Origin: Streptomyces nigrescens
Lineage (GTDB): Bacteria; Actinomycetota; Actinomycetes; Streptomycetales; Streptomycetaceae
Direction: 5' to 3'
Assembly: GCA_024349765.1 (NCBI GenBank)
Contig: AP026073.1
Coordinates: 4,526,001-4,590,000 of the forward strand
Length of the DNA: 64,000 bases
Position numbers and translations under genes: made by a program. Positions 33,878 through 42,762 of the stretch are shown piece by piece; the stretch's first letter is position 1; every line of letters starts with the position of its first letter. The notes under the pieces were generated by a model. That model was not told the origin of the DNA. It ran no database searches and saw only the letters and a list, made by a program, of their open reading frames with translations.

Positions 33878-34462
33878 TCAGCCGGTCAGCGGCGGGTCCT
33901 GGCGGCGCGGGGGCGACGGCTCGTCGTCGCGGATCACCTCGCCCTGGACGACCTTGCCGTCCGGGCGGTGCATCCGGGCCTGCTGGAAGGCGTCGCCGAA
34001 CGACCCCGGAGCGTAGGCGACCGGCCGGTTCAGCAGCTTCTCGGCCCGCCGCCGGATCAGCCGTCCGGTCGGCGGGAAGAGGCAGAGCAGCCCGAGGACG
34101 TCGGAGACCAGCCCGGGAATCATCAGCAGCAGACCGCCGGCCATCGGCAGCGTATTGCCGCCTCCCTGGCGGTCGTTGCCCGGCGACGGCGGCGGCGCGG
34201 CGGCCGGATCGGTGCCCGACCGGAGGCCCTCGGTGAGGTTCTGCCAGGCGCGTCGGCCGGCCCGCTTGATCACGTACCCGCCGGCGATCACCCCGGCGAC
34301 CAGCAGCAGGAAGACGGTCAGGCCGTTGGTGGCCCCGGCGACCAGGGTCAGCAGCCAGATCTCCAGCACCATCCAGGCGGCGATGCCCAAGGGGGCGAAC
34401 CTGCGGGCGCGCGAGCGCTGGGGCGGGCGGGGATTGGGCGGGGGCATGGCTCCGAACGTCAT
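33878..34462 (-). CDS. fxsA: FxsA-family membrane protein
   Basis: A 194-residue FxsA protein. The first helices read WMVLEIWLLTLVAG and TVFLLLVAGVIAGGYVIKR, and the third MAGGLLLMIPGLVSDVLGLL with the conserved CLFPPTGRLIRRR. The C-terminal tail is hydrophilic and unconserved. In E. coli FxsA loss or excess alters exclusion of phage T7 by F plasmid; the basic role is unknown. It lies 80 bp downstream of ppm on the same strand and may be part of the lnt-ppm unit. Confidence 0.9.
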   Translation of the reverse strand: MTFGAMPPPNPRPPQRSRARRFAPLGIAAWMVLEIWLLTLVAGATNGLTVFLLLVAGVIAGGYVIKRAGRRAWQNLTEGLRSGTDPAAAPPPSPGNDRQGGGNTLPMAGGLLLMIPGLVSDVLGLLCLFPPTGRLIRRRAEKLLNRPVAYAPGSFGDAFQQARMHRPDGKVVQGEVIRDDEPSPPRRQDPPLTG

Positions 34463-34542
34463 GCCTCAAGTGTGCCTGGCGCGCCCCGCCGGACCGCCCG
34501 TGGATGACGGGAACGGATCACGTACGGGCCGCGGGCACGGGG

Positions 34543-35298
34543 TCAGCGGCCGCGGAGCTTGTCCAGCCGGGAGCCGACGCCCCAGGCCGTCACCCGCCAC
34601 AGCGCCTCGACGACGATGTCCCGGCTCATCTTGCTGTCGCCGTGCTCCCGTTCGACGAAGGTGATCGGCACCTCGACGACGTGGTAGCCGGCCTGCACCG
34701 CGCGCCGGGCGAGGTCGACCTGGAAGCAGTAGCCCTGGGAGGCCACCTCGTCGAGCCCGAGCCCCTGGAGGGTCTCCGCGCGGAAGGCGCGGTAGCCGCC
34801 GGTGATGTCGCGCAGCGGCAGGTCCAGCGCCAGCCGGGAGTACGTGCTGCCGCCGCGGGAGATGAACTGGCGGTACTTGGGCCAGTTGACGGTCCGGCCG
34901 CCGGGCACCCAGCGGGAGCCGAGGACCAGATCGGCGCCCTTGAGGGCGGTCAGCAGCCGGGGCAGTTCCTCGGGCTGGTGCGAGCCGTCGGCGTCCATCT
35001 CGACGAGCACGCCGTAGCCCTTGTCGATGCCCCACCGGAAGCCGGCCAGATAGGCGGCGCCGAGGCCTTCCTTGCCCTTGCGGTGCAGGACGTGCACCTG
35101 CTCGTCCTCGGCGGCCAGTTCGTCGGCCAGCTTGCCGGTCCCGTCCGGGCTGTTGTCGTCCGCGACGAGGACGTGCGCCTCGGGGACGGCGGCCCGCACC
35201 CGCGAGACGACCGGCTTGATGTTCTCCGCCTCGTTGTACGTCGGGATGATCACCAAGGTGGTGCCGAGCGGACCGTACCGCCGCTGACCGTCTGTCAC
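34543..35298 (-). CDS. ppm: Polyprenol monophosphomannose synthase
   Basis: A 251-residue family 2 glycosyltransferase that moves mannose from GDP-mannose to polyprenyl phosphate. It has TTLVIIPTYNEAENI, VLVADDNSPDGTG (nucleotide binding, ~45-55), VLVEMDADGSHQPEELP with the DAD metal site, then VLGSRWVPGG and PITFVEREHGDSKMS. It has no membrane helices, unlike eukaryotic forms with an anchor. Start is GTG 35298, which overlaps the stop of lnt by four bases (GTGA), so the pair is coupled. In mycobacteria Lnt and Ppm are fused or interact, and lipid-linked mannose serves protein O-mannosylation in Streptomyces. Confidence 0.95.
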   Translation of the reverse strand: MTDGQRRYGPLGTTLVIIPTYNEAENIKPVVSRVRAAVPEAHVLVADDNSPDGTGKLADELAAEDEQVHVLHRKGKEGLGAAYLAGFRWGIDKGYGVLVEMDADGSHQPEELPRLLTALKGADLVLGSRWVPGGRTVNWPKYRQFISRGGSTYSRLALDLPLRDITGGYRAFRAETLQGLGLDEVASQGYCFQVDLARRAVQAGYHVVEVPITFVEREHGDSKMSRDIVVEALWRVTAWGVGSRLDKLRGR

Positions 35299-36974
35299 TG
35301 CTGCCCCTTCTCGTCCTTCGTACGCCCGCGCCGGCCGCCGATCACCGCGGCGGCACAGGACAGAAGGCCCACGATAGCGAGCGCCCATTCAGGTGCGGCG
35401 CCGACGCGGTCGGCGAGCGTCGTTTCGTTCCGCAGAGGTATGCGGGCGGAGACCACGCCCTGGGTGAATTCCGGAATCCGATGGGTGACCGTGCCGTCCG
35501 GAGCGACCACCGCGCTGATGCCGCTGGTGGCCGCGGTGACCACCGCGCGGCCGTGCTCGACGGCGCGCAGCTTGGACATCGCCAGCTGCTGCTCGGGCTG
35601 GCCGGTGCGCCCGTAGGTGGCGTTGTTGGTCTGGATGACCAGGGCCCGGGCGCCGGCGCCGACGGTGTCGTGCACGATCTCGTCGTAGGCGACCTCGAAG
35701 CAGATGACGTCGCCGAGCTTGGCGGGGCCGACCTGCAGCAGACCGGTGTGGTCACCGGGGTAGAAGTCGCGGGGCACCCGCTGGAAGCGCGTGATGATCT
35801 TGCTGAGCTGCTCCCGGAACGGCACGTACTCGCCGAACGGCACCGGGTGCTGCTTGGTGTACGAGGCGCCCGGCCCCTTCTTCGGGTCCCAGACGATGCC
35901 CTCGTTGAAGACGTAGCCCTTCTTGGAGGGATGGTCCACGAGGGCGCCGACGAGCACCGGCACCCCGATCGCCTTGACCGCCTCGTCGATCCGGTCGTAC
36001 GCCTGCGGGTACTGGAACGGGTCGAGGTCGGAGGAGTTCTCCGGCCAGATGACCAGGTCCGGCTTCTTGGCGCGGCCGGCCTTGATGTCGGCGGCGAGCT
36101 TCTCGGTGGCCGTGGCGTGGTTGTCGAGGATCTTCATGGGGCGGCCCAGGAAGTCCATCCCGGCCTGCTGGACGTTGCCCTGGACCACGGCGATGTCGAC
36201 GGTGTCGTCGGCCTTGGTGGGGACCGGTACCAGCACCCCGGCCGCGGTGACCGCGGCGGCCAGCCCGAACGCCTCCAGCGCCGGCACCGCCCGGCGCACC
36301 GAGCCGTTGCCGCGCAGGCCCCACAGGACGGCGGCGCAGGCGGCCAGCAGCGTGCCGGCCAGCGCGACCGCGAAGGTCACCAGCGGGGCGCCGCCGAGCG
36401 CGGCGAGCGGGGTGAACGGCGAGCCGGTGTTCGCGAAGGCCAGCCGCCCCCAGGGGAAGCCGCCGAACGGCAGCCGGTCGCGGGCCCATTCCTCGGCGAC
36501 CCACAGACAGGCACCCCACAGTGGCCAGGCCGGCAGCCGGGAGGTGAGCGCGAGCCCGGCGCCGAGCAGCGCCACGAAGAGCGCCTCGGCGATCGAGAGG
36601 CCGACCACCGCGTCCCAGCCGACGACGTGCAGCCACTTGAGCAGGATCAGGAAGAACGGCAGGCCGAAGGCGAGGCCGGTCCAGGCGCCCTGCCGGGCGG
36701 TCCGGCCGCGGGTCAGCAGGGCCAGCGCGGCCACCGCCAGCGGCGACAGCGGCCACAGGTCGTACGGCGGGAAGGCCAGGCCCAGTGCGACGCCGGAGAC
36801 CACCGCGAGGCCGGTGCGCAGCGCCTCCCGGCGCACCAGGGAGAGCAGGCGGCGGGCCCGTCCCGGGCGGACGGAGGCGGCCGGGGCATCGGTCGCGACG
36901 GGCGGCGCCGCGCCGTCGGGCGAGGGGCCGCGCACGGCTTCTTGGGTGGTGTCGGAACCCGACGGCACGGTCAC
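35295..36974 (-). CDS. lnt: Apolipoprotein N-acyltransferase
   Basis: A 559-residue Lnt. After a ~40-residue hydrophilic start, several membrane helices (ALRTGLAVVSGVALGLAFPP and on) precede the nitrilase-like domain. The catalytic triad is in place: Glu312 in VIWPENSSD, Lys374 in YTKQHPVPFGEYVP and Cys425 in GDVICFEVAYDE. A last helix (EWALAIVGLLSCAAAVIGG) precedes the basic C-terminus. It adds the third acyl chain to mature lipoproteins. The start at GTG 36974 is preceded by GGAAGG. It shares a 4-base overlap with ppm. A leader of several hundred bases lies upstream. Confidence 0.95.
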   Translation of the reverse strand: MTVPSGSDTTQEAVRGPSPDGAAPPVATDAPAASVRPGRARRLLSLVRREALRTGLAVVSGVALGLAFPPYDLWPLSPLAVAALALLTRGRTARQGAWTGLAFGLPFFLILLKWLHVVGWDAVVGLSIAEALFVALLGAGLALTSRLPAWPLWGACLWVAEEWARDRLPFGGFPWGRLAFANTGSPFTPLAALGGAPLVTFAVALAGTLLAACAAVLWGLRGNGSVRRAVPALEAFGLAAAVTAAGVLVPVPTKADDTVDIAVVQGNVQQAGMDFLGRPMKILDNHATATEKLAADIKAGRAKKPDLVIWPENSSDLDPFQYPQAYDRIDEAVKAIGVPVLVGALVDHPSKKGYVFNEGIVWDPKKGPGASYTKQHPVPFGEYVPFREQLSKIITRFQRVPRDFYPGDHTGLLQVGPAKLGDVICFEVAYDEIVHDTVGAGARALVIQTNNATYGRTGQPEQQLAMSKLRAVEHGRAVVTAATSGISAVVAPDGTVTHRIPEFTQGVVSARIPLRNETTLADRVGAAPEWALAIVGLLSCAAAVIGGRRGRTKDEKGQQ

Positions 36975-37479
36975 GGGCCTTCCTGCAGCAGGTCATGCGT
37001 ATGTGAGCTGACCGTACATCGGATGACCGGAATCGTGGGTGCGGGGTGCGCAGAAGGTGAAGAACGCGGGAGACGGGTGCGGATAGGGGCCCGGGCGCCC
37101 TTCGGGCCGACCTGGGACCCGCTGGCTGCGGGTCGACCGAGAGCCGTTGTCTACTGAGCGTCCGGGCCCCACCCGGGTCGCACCTGCCGACCAGCCGAAA
37201 CCCTCCGTCGCCCCGTACCGCTGGTGCTGGACCTGGCTCCCAGTGGCGGTGTGCCGCGGCGCACCGCCCCATGGCCCAGCTGCGTTCGACGACTGCGCGG
37301 AGGTCTCCCGGTCGGACGTCCTGTGGTGGACTCGGCCGAACCTACCGGCCGCCGACCGGCTGCTGTCAACAGGTGCTCCGCCTGCGTCGTTTTCGCGTCG
37401 TCCCAGGTCAGCAACGAGCGGCCCCTGGTGGGGCGAGTAGCGGCAAGCGCGGGCCGCGAAGGGACCTGCCCGCCCGATG
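36975..37479 (-). other. 505-bp gap between lnt and the amidohydrolase: promoter and long leader
   Basis: I find no protein gene or known RNA family here. A minus-strand promoter-like pair (37339-37369) would give lnt a ~360-nt leader. Within it, close to lnt, there is an 8-codon reading frame (37019 to 36993, MYGQLTYA) without a clear ribosome site. Confidence 0.5.
37339..37369 (-). promoter_or_regulatory. Possible lnt-ppm promoter
   Basis: On the minus strand TTGACA (37369-37364) is followed after 19 bp by TAGGTT (37344-37339). The spacing is slightly long but both boxes are good. Confidence 0.45.
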
Positions 37480-39120
37480 TCACTCGTTCGGCGGCCCGAA
37501 GACCGTGCGGCCGCCGACGACCGTGCGCAGGCACACCGGGAGGTCCCGGCCCGGCGTGAGATCGGGCAGGCCGGGGGTGCCCGAGCGGGGGTCGGTGGAC
37601 CAGCGCTCCACCCGCTCGTCGGGCGCCTGGACGACCAGGTCGCCGGTGCGCCAGACCGCGTAGTCGGCGGGCGCGCCGGGCACCAGGACGCCCGCGTCGT
37701 CCCGGCCGACGGCCCGCCAGCCGCCCCGGGTGTGGGCGGTGAAGGCGGCGCGGGCGGAGATGCCGTGGGCGGGGGTGCGGTGGAAGACCGCGGCGCGCAC
37801 GGTGCCCCAGGGGTCGAGCGCGGTGACCGGGCTGTCGGAGCCCAGGGCGAGCGGCACACCGGCCTTGAGCAGCGCGGCGTACGGGTTGAGGGTGGCGGCC
37901 CGCTCGGCGCCGAGGCGGGCGGCGTACATGCCGTCGGGGCCGCCCCAGGCCGCGTCGAAGGCGGGCTGGACGGAGGCGGTGAGGGCCAGTTCGGCGAAGC
38001 CGGCGAGGGTGGCCCCGGTGAGCATCTCGGCGTGTTCGACGCGGTGCCGGGCGGCCCGGATCCGGTCCGTTCCCACCCGCTCGGCTGCGGCCCGTACGCC
38101 GTCGACGACGCTGGTCAGGGCGGCGTCGCCGATGGCGTGGAAGCCGGCCTGCAGTCCGGCCTCGGTGCAGGCGGCGACGTGGGCGGCGACCGCGTCGGCG
38201 TCGAGCTGCGCGGTGCCGGTGTGGTCGGCGTCCGCGTACGGGGCGTGCAGATGGGCGGTGTGCGAGCCCAGCGAGCCGTCGGCGAACAGATCGCCCGCGG
38301 CGCCGATCGCACCGAGCTCACGGATCCGTTCGGCGTCCTTTGCGGATGCGACCAGCTCGGCCCAGTAACCGACGACGCGGGGGCCGGTCCCCTGCCGGGC
38401 GAGGGCGAGCAGTGCGGTGAAGTCGTCCTCGCCGGAGATCTGCGGGCCGGCGCATTCGTGGATGCTGCCGATGCCGAGGGCGGCGGCCCGGGCCAGTGTG
38501 GCGGCCTGCGCCTCGGCGCGCTGGGCGGGGGTGACGGTGGCGAACGCGGCGCGGCGGACCGCGTGGTGGGCGTCGCCGGTCAGCGGGGCGTCGGCGCGGA
38601 ACCCCACGCGGTCGCGGATGCCGGGGACCAGGTCCAGCAGGGCGGTGGTGACGACCGCGGAGTGCACGTCGACCCGGGTGAGGTAGAGCGGCCGGCCGCC
38701 GGTGGCGGCGTCCAGTTCGGCGCGGGACGGCGGGCGGCCCTCGGGCCAGGCGCTGGCGTCCCAGCCGTGCCCGAGCAGGATCCGGTCGGCGGGGCGGGCG
38801 TCGGCGTAGGCACGGACCCGGGCCAGCGCGTCGGACAGCGAGGTGACGCCGAGCAGGTCGAGGCCGGTGAGGGCGAGCCCGGTGGCCGTGGTGTGCACAT
38901 GTGCGTCCGTGAACGCCGGGGCGACCAGCGCCCCGTCCAGCCGGACGACCTCGTCGACGCCGTCGGCGAACGAGTCCGCCGCACCCTCCTCGCCGACCCA
39001 GGCGATGCGGTCACCCTCCACGACCATGGCGGTGGCGAAGGGGTCGGCGGGACTGTGCACCTCACCGCCGCGCAGCAGAACGGTGCGGGGAGAAGCCGGA
39101 TCGGGGATGTGCTCGCTCAT
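37480..39120 (-). CDS. Amidohydrolase family protein (YtcJ/amidohydrolase_3 type)
   Basis: A 546-residue metal-dependent hydrolase. The beta-sandwich start contains VLLRGGEVHSPADPF; the barrel carries APAFTDAHVHTT (His74, His76), GFHAIGDAAL, RVEHAEMLT, and a late LALGSDSPVT with the metal-binding Asp. This is the amidohydrolase_3 pattern of YtcJ-like enzymes, which act on N-acyl or carbamoyl-like bonds; the real substrate is unknown. It ends 505 bp before lnt and has the Lrp-type regulator gene upstream on the same strand, 67 bp away, so the two may form a unit. Confidence 0.88.
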   Translation of the reverse strand: MSEHIPDPASPRTVLLRGGEVHSPADPFATAMVVEGDRIAWVGEEGAADSFADGVDEVVRLDGALVAPAFTDAHVHTTATGLALTGLDLLGVTSLSDALARVRAYADARPADRILLGHGWDASAWPEGRPPSRAELDAATGGRPLYLTRVDVHSAVVTTALLDLVPGIRDRVGFRADAPLTGDAHHAVRRAAFATVTPAQRAEAQAATLARAAALGIGSIHECAGPQISGEDDFTALLALARQGTGPRVVGYWAELVASAKDAERIRELGAIGAAGDLFADGSLGSHTAHLHAPYADADHTGTAQLDADAVAAHVAACTEAGLQAGFHAIGDAALTSVVDGVRAAAERVGTDRIRAARHRVEHAEMLTGATLAGFAELALTASVQPAFDAAWGGPDGMYAARLGAERAATLNPYAALLKAGVPLALGSDSPVTALDPWGTVRAAVFHRTPAHGISARAAFTAHTRGGWRAVGRDDAGVLVPGAPADYAVWRTGDLVVQAPDERVERWSTDPRSGTPGLPDLTPGRDLPVCLRTVVGGRTVFGPPNE

Positions 39121-39187
39121 ACCGGACAGTCTGGCCCCTGCGTGGGCACGCTCCGCACGCAGGGGGTGCCCCAGGGTGTGCTTCCGG

Positions 39188-39628
39188 TCAGATGCGCGGC
39201 GGGCGGGACTCGTACGGGGTGGACAGCACGACGGTGGTGCGGGTCGAGACCCCGGCGAGGCTGCGGATGCGGGTGAGCAGGTGCTCCAGTTCGAGCGGGG
39301 TGGCGACCCGGACCTTGAGGATGTAGTTCTCGTCGCCGGCGACGCTGTGGCAGGCCTCCAGCTCCGGGACCTCGGCGAGCCGGTCGGCGATGTCGTCGGG
39401 GGCGCTGGGATCGAAGGGTTTGACCGAGATGAAGGCGGTGAGCGGCAGGCCCACGGCTTCCGGGTCCACGATGGCGGCGTAGCCGCGGATCACACCGCGC
39501 TGCTCCAGGCGGCGCACCCGCTGGTGCACCGCCGAGGTGGACAGGCCGGTGGCCTTGCCCAGGTCGGTGTAGCTCATCCGCCCGTCCTTGACGAGCAGAT
39601 CCACGATTTGTCGGTCCAACTCCTCCAC
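39188..39628 (-). CDS. Lrp/AsnC-family transcriptional regulator
   Basis: A 146-residue feast/famine regulator. The N-terminal helix-turn-helix is LDRQIVDLLVKDGRMSYTDL and GKATGLSTSAVHQRVRRLEQ; the C-terminal RAM (ligand-binding ferredoxin-like) domain includes AFISVKPFDPS and the CHSVAGDENYILKVRV strand. These proteins respond to amino acids and act as dimers or octamers. The target may be the adjacent amidohydrolase or its own gene. The gene has the standard length. Confidence 0.92.
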   Translation of the reverse strand: MEELDRQIVDLLVKDGRMSYTDLGKATGLSTSAVHQRVRRLEQRGVIRGYAAIVDPEAVGLPLTAFISVKPFDPSAPDDIADRLAEVPELEACHSVAGDENYILKVRVATPLELEHLLTRIRSLAGVSTRTTVVLSTPYESRPPRI

Positions 39629-39845
39629 CCGTTCAACCTACTGTGCGCGGGCGCGTATGCGCATCGCGCGCCGGATCGTGGACACCTCCGCGCCCTCTCG
39701 TGTGACCAATGCCACATGGGTGAACCCGTGTCCGCGGGGCAGCCGCGATTATGCGCGCGGCATGAAGGGAATTGCTGGTGGTGGCCAGGACCGCCCGTCA
39801 AGGAAGTCAGCGGTCCCCGCGGCCCACCCGAGGGGGATGGACATC

Positions 39846-40253
39846 ATGCGACGCCTTCAGCAGGACTCCGCCGCCGCGAACATCGGCGCCCAGGAGGGCG
39901 ACAGTTCCGGCGACGACGACGCGTACGACGCCTTCGACACCTTCGAGATCTACCGGGTGACCTGCCCCGACTGCCTGCAGCCGATCGCGCTGCTGGCGGA
40001 CGAGGACACCCTTCCCGAGCACGCGCTGTGCCCGACTCCGTGGAACCCGTTCGGACTGACGGTGTGCCAGGGTTCCGGCCGTCCGGTGGCCGAGGCCCCG
40101 GAGACCGAGGACGCGCTGGACGCCCAGGAGCAGGACGCGGCCGTGCTGCTGACCCTGCCGGAGGGCCTGGACTGGCGCCGCCAGCCGTTCTCGCACATCG
40201 GCGGGCCCGGCACCCGTCCGCTGCGGGTGCCGCGGATGCGCCGCAGCGCCTGA
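39846..40253 (+). CDS. Small Cys-rich (zinc-ribbon-like) protein, unknown function
   Basis: A 135-residue protein, acidic at the N-terminus (DSSGDDDAYDAFDTFE), then a CxxC...C...C arrangement: Cys40 and Cys43 (YRVTCPDCLQPIALL), Cys62 and Cys74. That spacing suggests a zinc ribbon. The C-terminal part ends in a basic RVPRMRRSA. I start at ATG 39846 because an AGGGGG site lies 9 bp upstream; the ATG at 39837 would be too close to it. I recall no named family. It is divergent from the Lrp gene. Confidence 0.7.
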   Translation: MRRLQQDSAAANIGAQEGDSSGDDDAYDAFDTFEIYRVTCPDCLQPIALLADEDTLPEHALCPTPWNPFGLTVCQGSGRPVAEAPETEDALDAQEQDAAVLLTLPEGLDWRRQPFSHIGGPGTRPLRVPRMRRSA

Positions 40254-40261
40254 CCTCCCGC

Positions 40262-40306
40262 CCGCGGCCGTCCGGCGGCCGCGGCGGTCCTCGTACGCGT
40301 ACGAGG
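40262..40306. terminator. Double hairpin between converging genes
   Basis: Two hairpins in series: CCGCGGCCG/CGGCCGCGG (40262-40284), then the perfect palindrome CCTCGTACGCGTACGAGG (40289-40306). Both lie between converging stops at 40253 and 40330. Confidence 0.75.
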
Positions 40307-40329
40307 GCCCAGGGCCCGGCCTCAGCGGC

Positions 40330-41460
40330 TCACCAGTACCGGCCCTCGATCATCGCCTCCAGACTGGCCCGGTGAAGGATCAGCGCATCGGCGTCCTCCG
40401 GTACCGGCACCTCCCCGAAGTGCACCTGTCGGTAGGCCACTCTCAGCATCACGACGGCGTGCCGCAGCGCCGCGTAGAGGGTGTGGAACTCCATGTCGCG
40501 CGGGGTGTGCCCGGTGAGCCGGGCGTAGCGGCTCTCGACGGCGTCCCGGCGCAGCAAGCCGGGCAGTCCCCGCTGGCCGCTGCCCTCCGTGAGGTCCTGG
40601 AAGAAGCGGTGGAGGTAGATCATCCAGCCCAGGTCCAGTTCCCGGGGCCCGAGCGCGGCCATTTCCCAGTCGAGTACGGCGGCGGGTTCGAACCCGTCGT
40701 AGACGATGTTGCCGATCCGGGCGTCGCCCCAGGTCAGGACGGTCTCGCCGGGGTCGGCGGGCCAGTGGTCGGTGAGCCAGGCGAAGCCGCGCTCGATCAG
40801 CGGCGAGCGGGGCTTTCCCGCGACGACCCAGGCGTAGTAGGCGCGTTGGGCCGCGACGTGCCGCCGCAGGGTGCTCCCGGTTCCGGCGGCGGCCAGGAAG
40901 TCGGCCTCGGCGAGCGGGACTTGGTCGTGGAGCCGGGCGAGCACCCCGACGCTGGCGGCCTCCAGCCGGTCGCGTTCGGCGTCGGTGGCTCCGGAGAGCC
41001 AATTCCCCTCGTACGTATAGGGCATGACGTCCGGCGGCACCCGGCCGTCGGCCCGGGCCATGACGAAGAACGGGGCGCCGAGGTACGCCGGGTCCTCCTC
41101 CAGCCAGAGCGTGCGGGGCACCGGGAGGTCGGTGTGCGCGGCGACCAGCCGCATGGTGCGGTACTGGCGGGGCATGTCGTAGCGCGGGAAGACGGTGTAC
41201 GCGGCCGGGTCGGCGGCCAGCCGCAGCGCGCAGGAGAGGGGGGTCCCTCCCGGTTCGAGCGCCGTCGAGAGCTTGGGGGACGGGGCCCCGGGGTGCTCGA
41301 TGTCGAAGAGCAGCGTCTCGCTGGACATGCCGTTGGAGCCGGGGACGGTGGTGTGGGTGGCGCGGGCGCCGGGGAGTCGGGTACCGAGCCAGGCGGTGAG
41401 CCGGGAGGTGAGCTCGCCGGGGTCGCGGGTGGTGGTGCGGGGCCGGGGCGCGGTGCTCAT
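40330..41460 (-). CDS. APH-like phosphotransferase family protein
   Basis: A 376-residue protein of the aminoglycoside phosphotransferase/choline kinase fold, related to ACAD10-type kinases. The catalytic loop reads VLTWGDARIGNIVYDG, with Trp where His is usual before GD, followed by the DFG-equivalent AVLDWEMAALG. The rest of the fold (RHVAAQRAYYAWV, LGWMIYLHRFF) is also family-like. ACAD10 kinases work on 4-hydroxy acyl substrates; the substrate here is unknown, but an acyl-CoA dehydrogenase is encoded 1.3 kb away on the same strand. It overlaps the upstream gene by four bases (ATGA), so these two are coupled. Confidence 0.8.
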   Translation of the reverse strand: MSTAPRPRTTTRDPGELTSRLTAWLGTRLPGARATHTTVPGSNGMSSETLLFDIEHPGAPSPKLSTALEPGGTPLSCALRLAADPAAYTVFPRYDMPRQYRTMRLVAAHTDLPVPRTLWLEEDPAYLGAPFFVMARADGRVPPDVMPYTYEGNWLSGATDAERDRLEAASVGVLARLHDQVPLAEADFLAAAGTGSTLRRHVAAQRAYYAWVVAGKPRSPLIERGFAWLTDHWPADPGETVLTWGDARIGNIVYDGFEPAAVLDWEMAALGPRELDLGWMIYLHRFFQDLTEGSGQRGLPGLLRRDAVESRYARLTGHTPRDMEFHTLYAALRHAVVMLRVAYRQVHFGEVPVPEDADALILHRASLEAMIEGRYW

Positions 41461-42599
41461 CGGTCCGCCTCCGGGGCCACCGCCGCGTAGCCGGTGAAAC
41501 CGCTGGGGTCGTGGCGCCCGAAGCTGCCGTGCTCGAAGATCCCGTAGCCGGTGCGGCCGTCGAGGGTGAAGCGGGCGGCGTGGTCGGTGACGCCGTAGGC
41601 GGCATGGGGGTGTGCCGCCGGGTCCTTGAGGTCGTAGCTGCGCCGGTCGGTCCAGCCGCGGCCGCGCCAGGTGCCGTGCTGCCAGTCACCGTCGGGGTCG
41701 GCGGGGGGATAGCCGGCGCCGACGGCCAGGGGCGAGGAGGTGAGGATCTCGGCGGTGAGGTCCAGGGGTTCGCGGGCCGGGCCGGTGAGGTGCACGACCG
41801 CGCGCTCGGGGTGCCGGATGCCGGGCCGGTAGGTGATGTCCGTGTGGGGCCAGCCGAGTTGGGCGTCGGGGCGGTCCGGGCGGACCAGCCGCGCCTCGTT
41901 CAGGGTGCGGTACCCGTCGGCGTCCTCCTGGACGATGACCATGACGAACCGGTCGTCGAAGCGGACCGGGCACCAGATCCAGTGGAAGCCCTCGGGCCGC
42001 AGCTCCTCCCCGGCCCGGCCGGGGTCCTCGCCGGGGATCGGCCGCACACCCCAGCTGCGGTCGCGGGTCCCGGTCCACTCCCCCGCCGTGACGGCGATCT
42101 CCTCCCCCGCGACGCGGATGCGGCCGGTGCAGGTGCCCGCCTGGACGAACCGGCGGGCCTGGAGCGTCAGCCGGTCGCCGCGGTACTGGGTGTGGTGCGG
42201 TTCCCAGGTCGCCGGGAAGGCCGCGGTCCAGGTCAGGTCGTACGCCAGGCCGTCCGGATCGCCGGGGTCCGCGGCGCAGGTCAGCCGCAGCCGGGCGAGC
42301 GGCTCCTCGACAATGATCGTGAGCGGGCCGACGGTGAGCGCCATCCGGTCGTCGGTGAGCGCGTCGGAGGCCCGTACGGCGTGCAGCCGGTCGCCGAGGC
42401 GGAGGGTGGCGTAGGCGTCGATCACGCCGGTGTTGGGGTAGACGCCGAGGCCGGCGATCAGCAGGGCCCGGCCCGAGTGGTCCAGGACGTGGAAGATGCA
42501 CCGGTCGTAGGCGTTGCGGTCGCCGGTGGCGACGTGCCGCAGGGACAGCGGAACCTGGTGGATCGGGTATTCGTCGAGCGCGATGGGACGGTCGGACAC
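41457..42599 (-). CDS. Conserved protein coupled to the APH-like kinase, unknown function
   Basis: A 380-residue protein, soluble and beta-rich, starting with GTG at 42599 after a clear AGGAGG. Segments include EYPIHQVPLSLRHVATGDRN, RDRSWGVRPIPGEDPG, WIWCPVRFDDRFVMVIVQED and YGIFEHGSFGRHDPSGF. Tyr/Trp-rich beta strands of this kind occur in actinobacterial proteins encoded beside APH-like kinases and acyl-CoA enzymes, and I believe they belong to a DUF7064/7065-like family, without certainty. The four-base overlap with the kinase gene suggests a joint role, perhaps in breakdown of a lipid or steroid-like compound. Confidence 0.65.
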   Translation of the reverse strand: MSDRPIALDEYPIHQVPLSLRHVATGDRNAYDRCIFHVLDHSGRALLIAGLGVYPNTGVIDAYATLRLGDRLHAVRASDALTDDRMALTVGPLTIIVEEPLARLRLTCAADPGDPDGLAYDLTWTAAFPATWEPHHTQYRGDRLTLQARRFVQAGTCTGRIRVAGEEIAVTAGEWTGTRDRSWGVRPIPGEDPGRAGEELRPEGFHWIWCPVRFDDRFVMVIVQEDADGYRTLNEARLVRPDRPDAQLGWPHTDITYRPGIRHPERAVVHLTGPAREPLDLTAEILTSSPLAVGAGYPPADPDGDWQHGTWRGRGWTDRRSYDLKDPAAHPHAAYGVTDHAARFTLDGRTGYGIFEHGSFGRHDPSGFTGYAAVAPEADR

Positions 42600-42762
42600 T
42601 TCTCCTCCTGGGCGCTCGGGCAGGCCGGGCACCGCCCGGACTCGCGGGCCGCGGCGGGGAGTTGACGGTACGTCAGCTCGGCGCGGACGGCCAGACCCCG
42701 GTCGGGGTGAGGGGTGTCGACAGCGGCGGGCGGGCCGGGTACGCCGGCCCGCCCGGTGGGGA

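Noticed and set aside
36975-37479. Considered RNase P RNA, tmRNA or another housekeeping RNA in the lnt leader
   Set aside because: None of the conserved landmarks of those RNAs is present on either strand.
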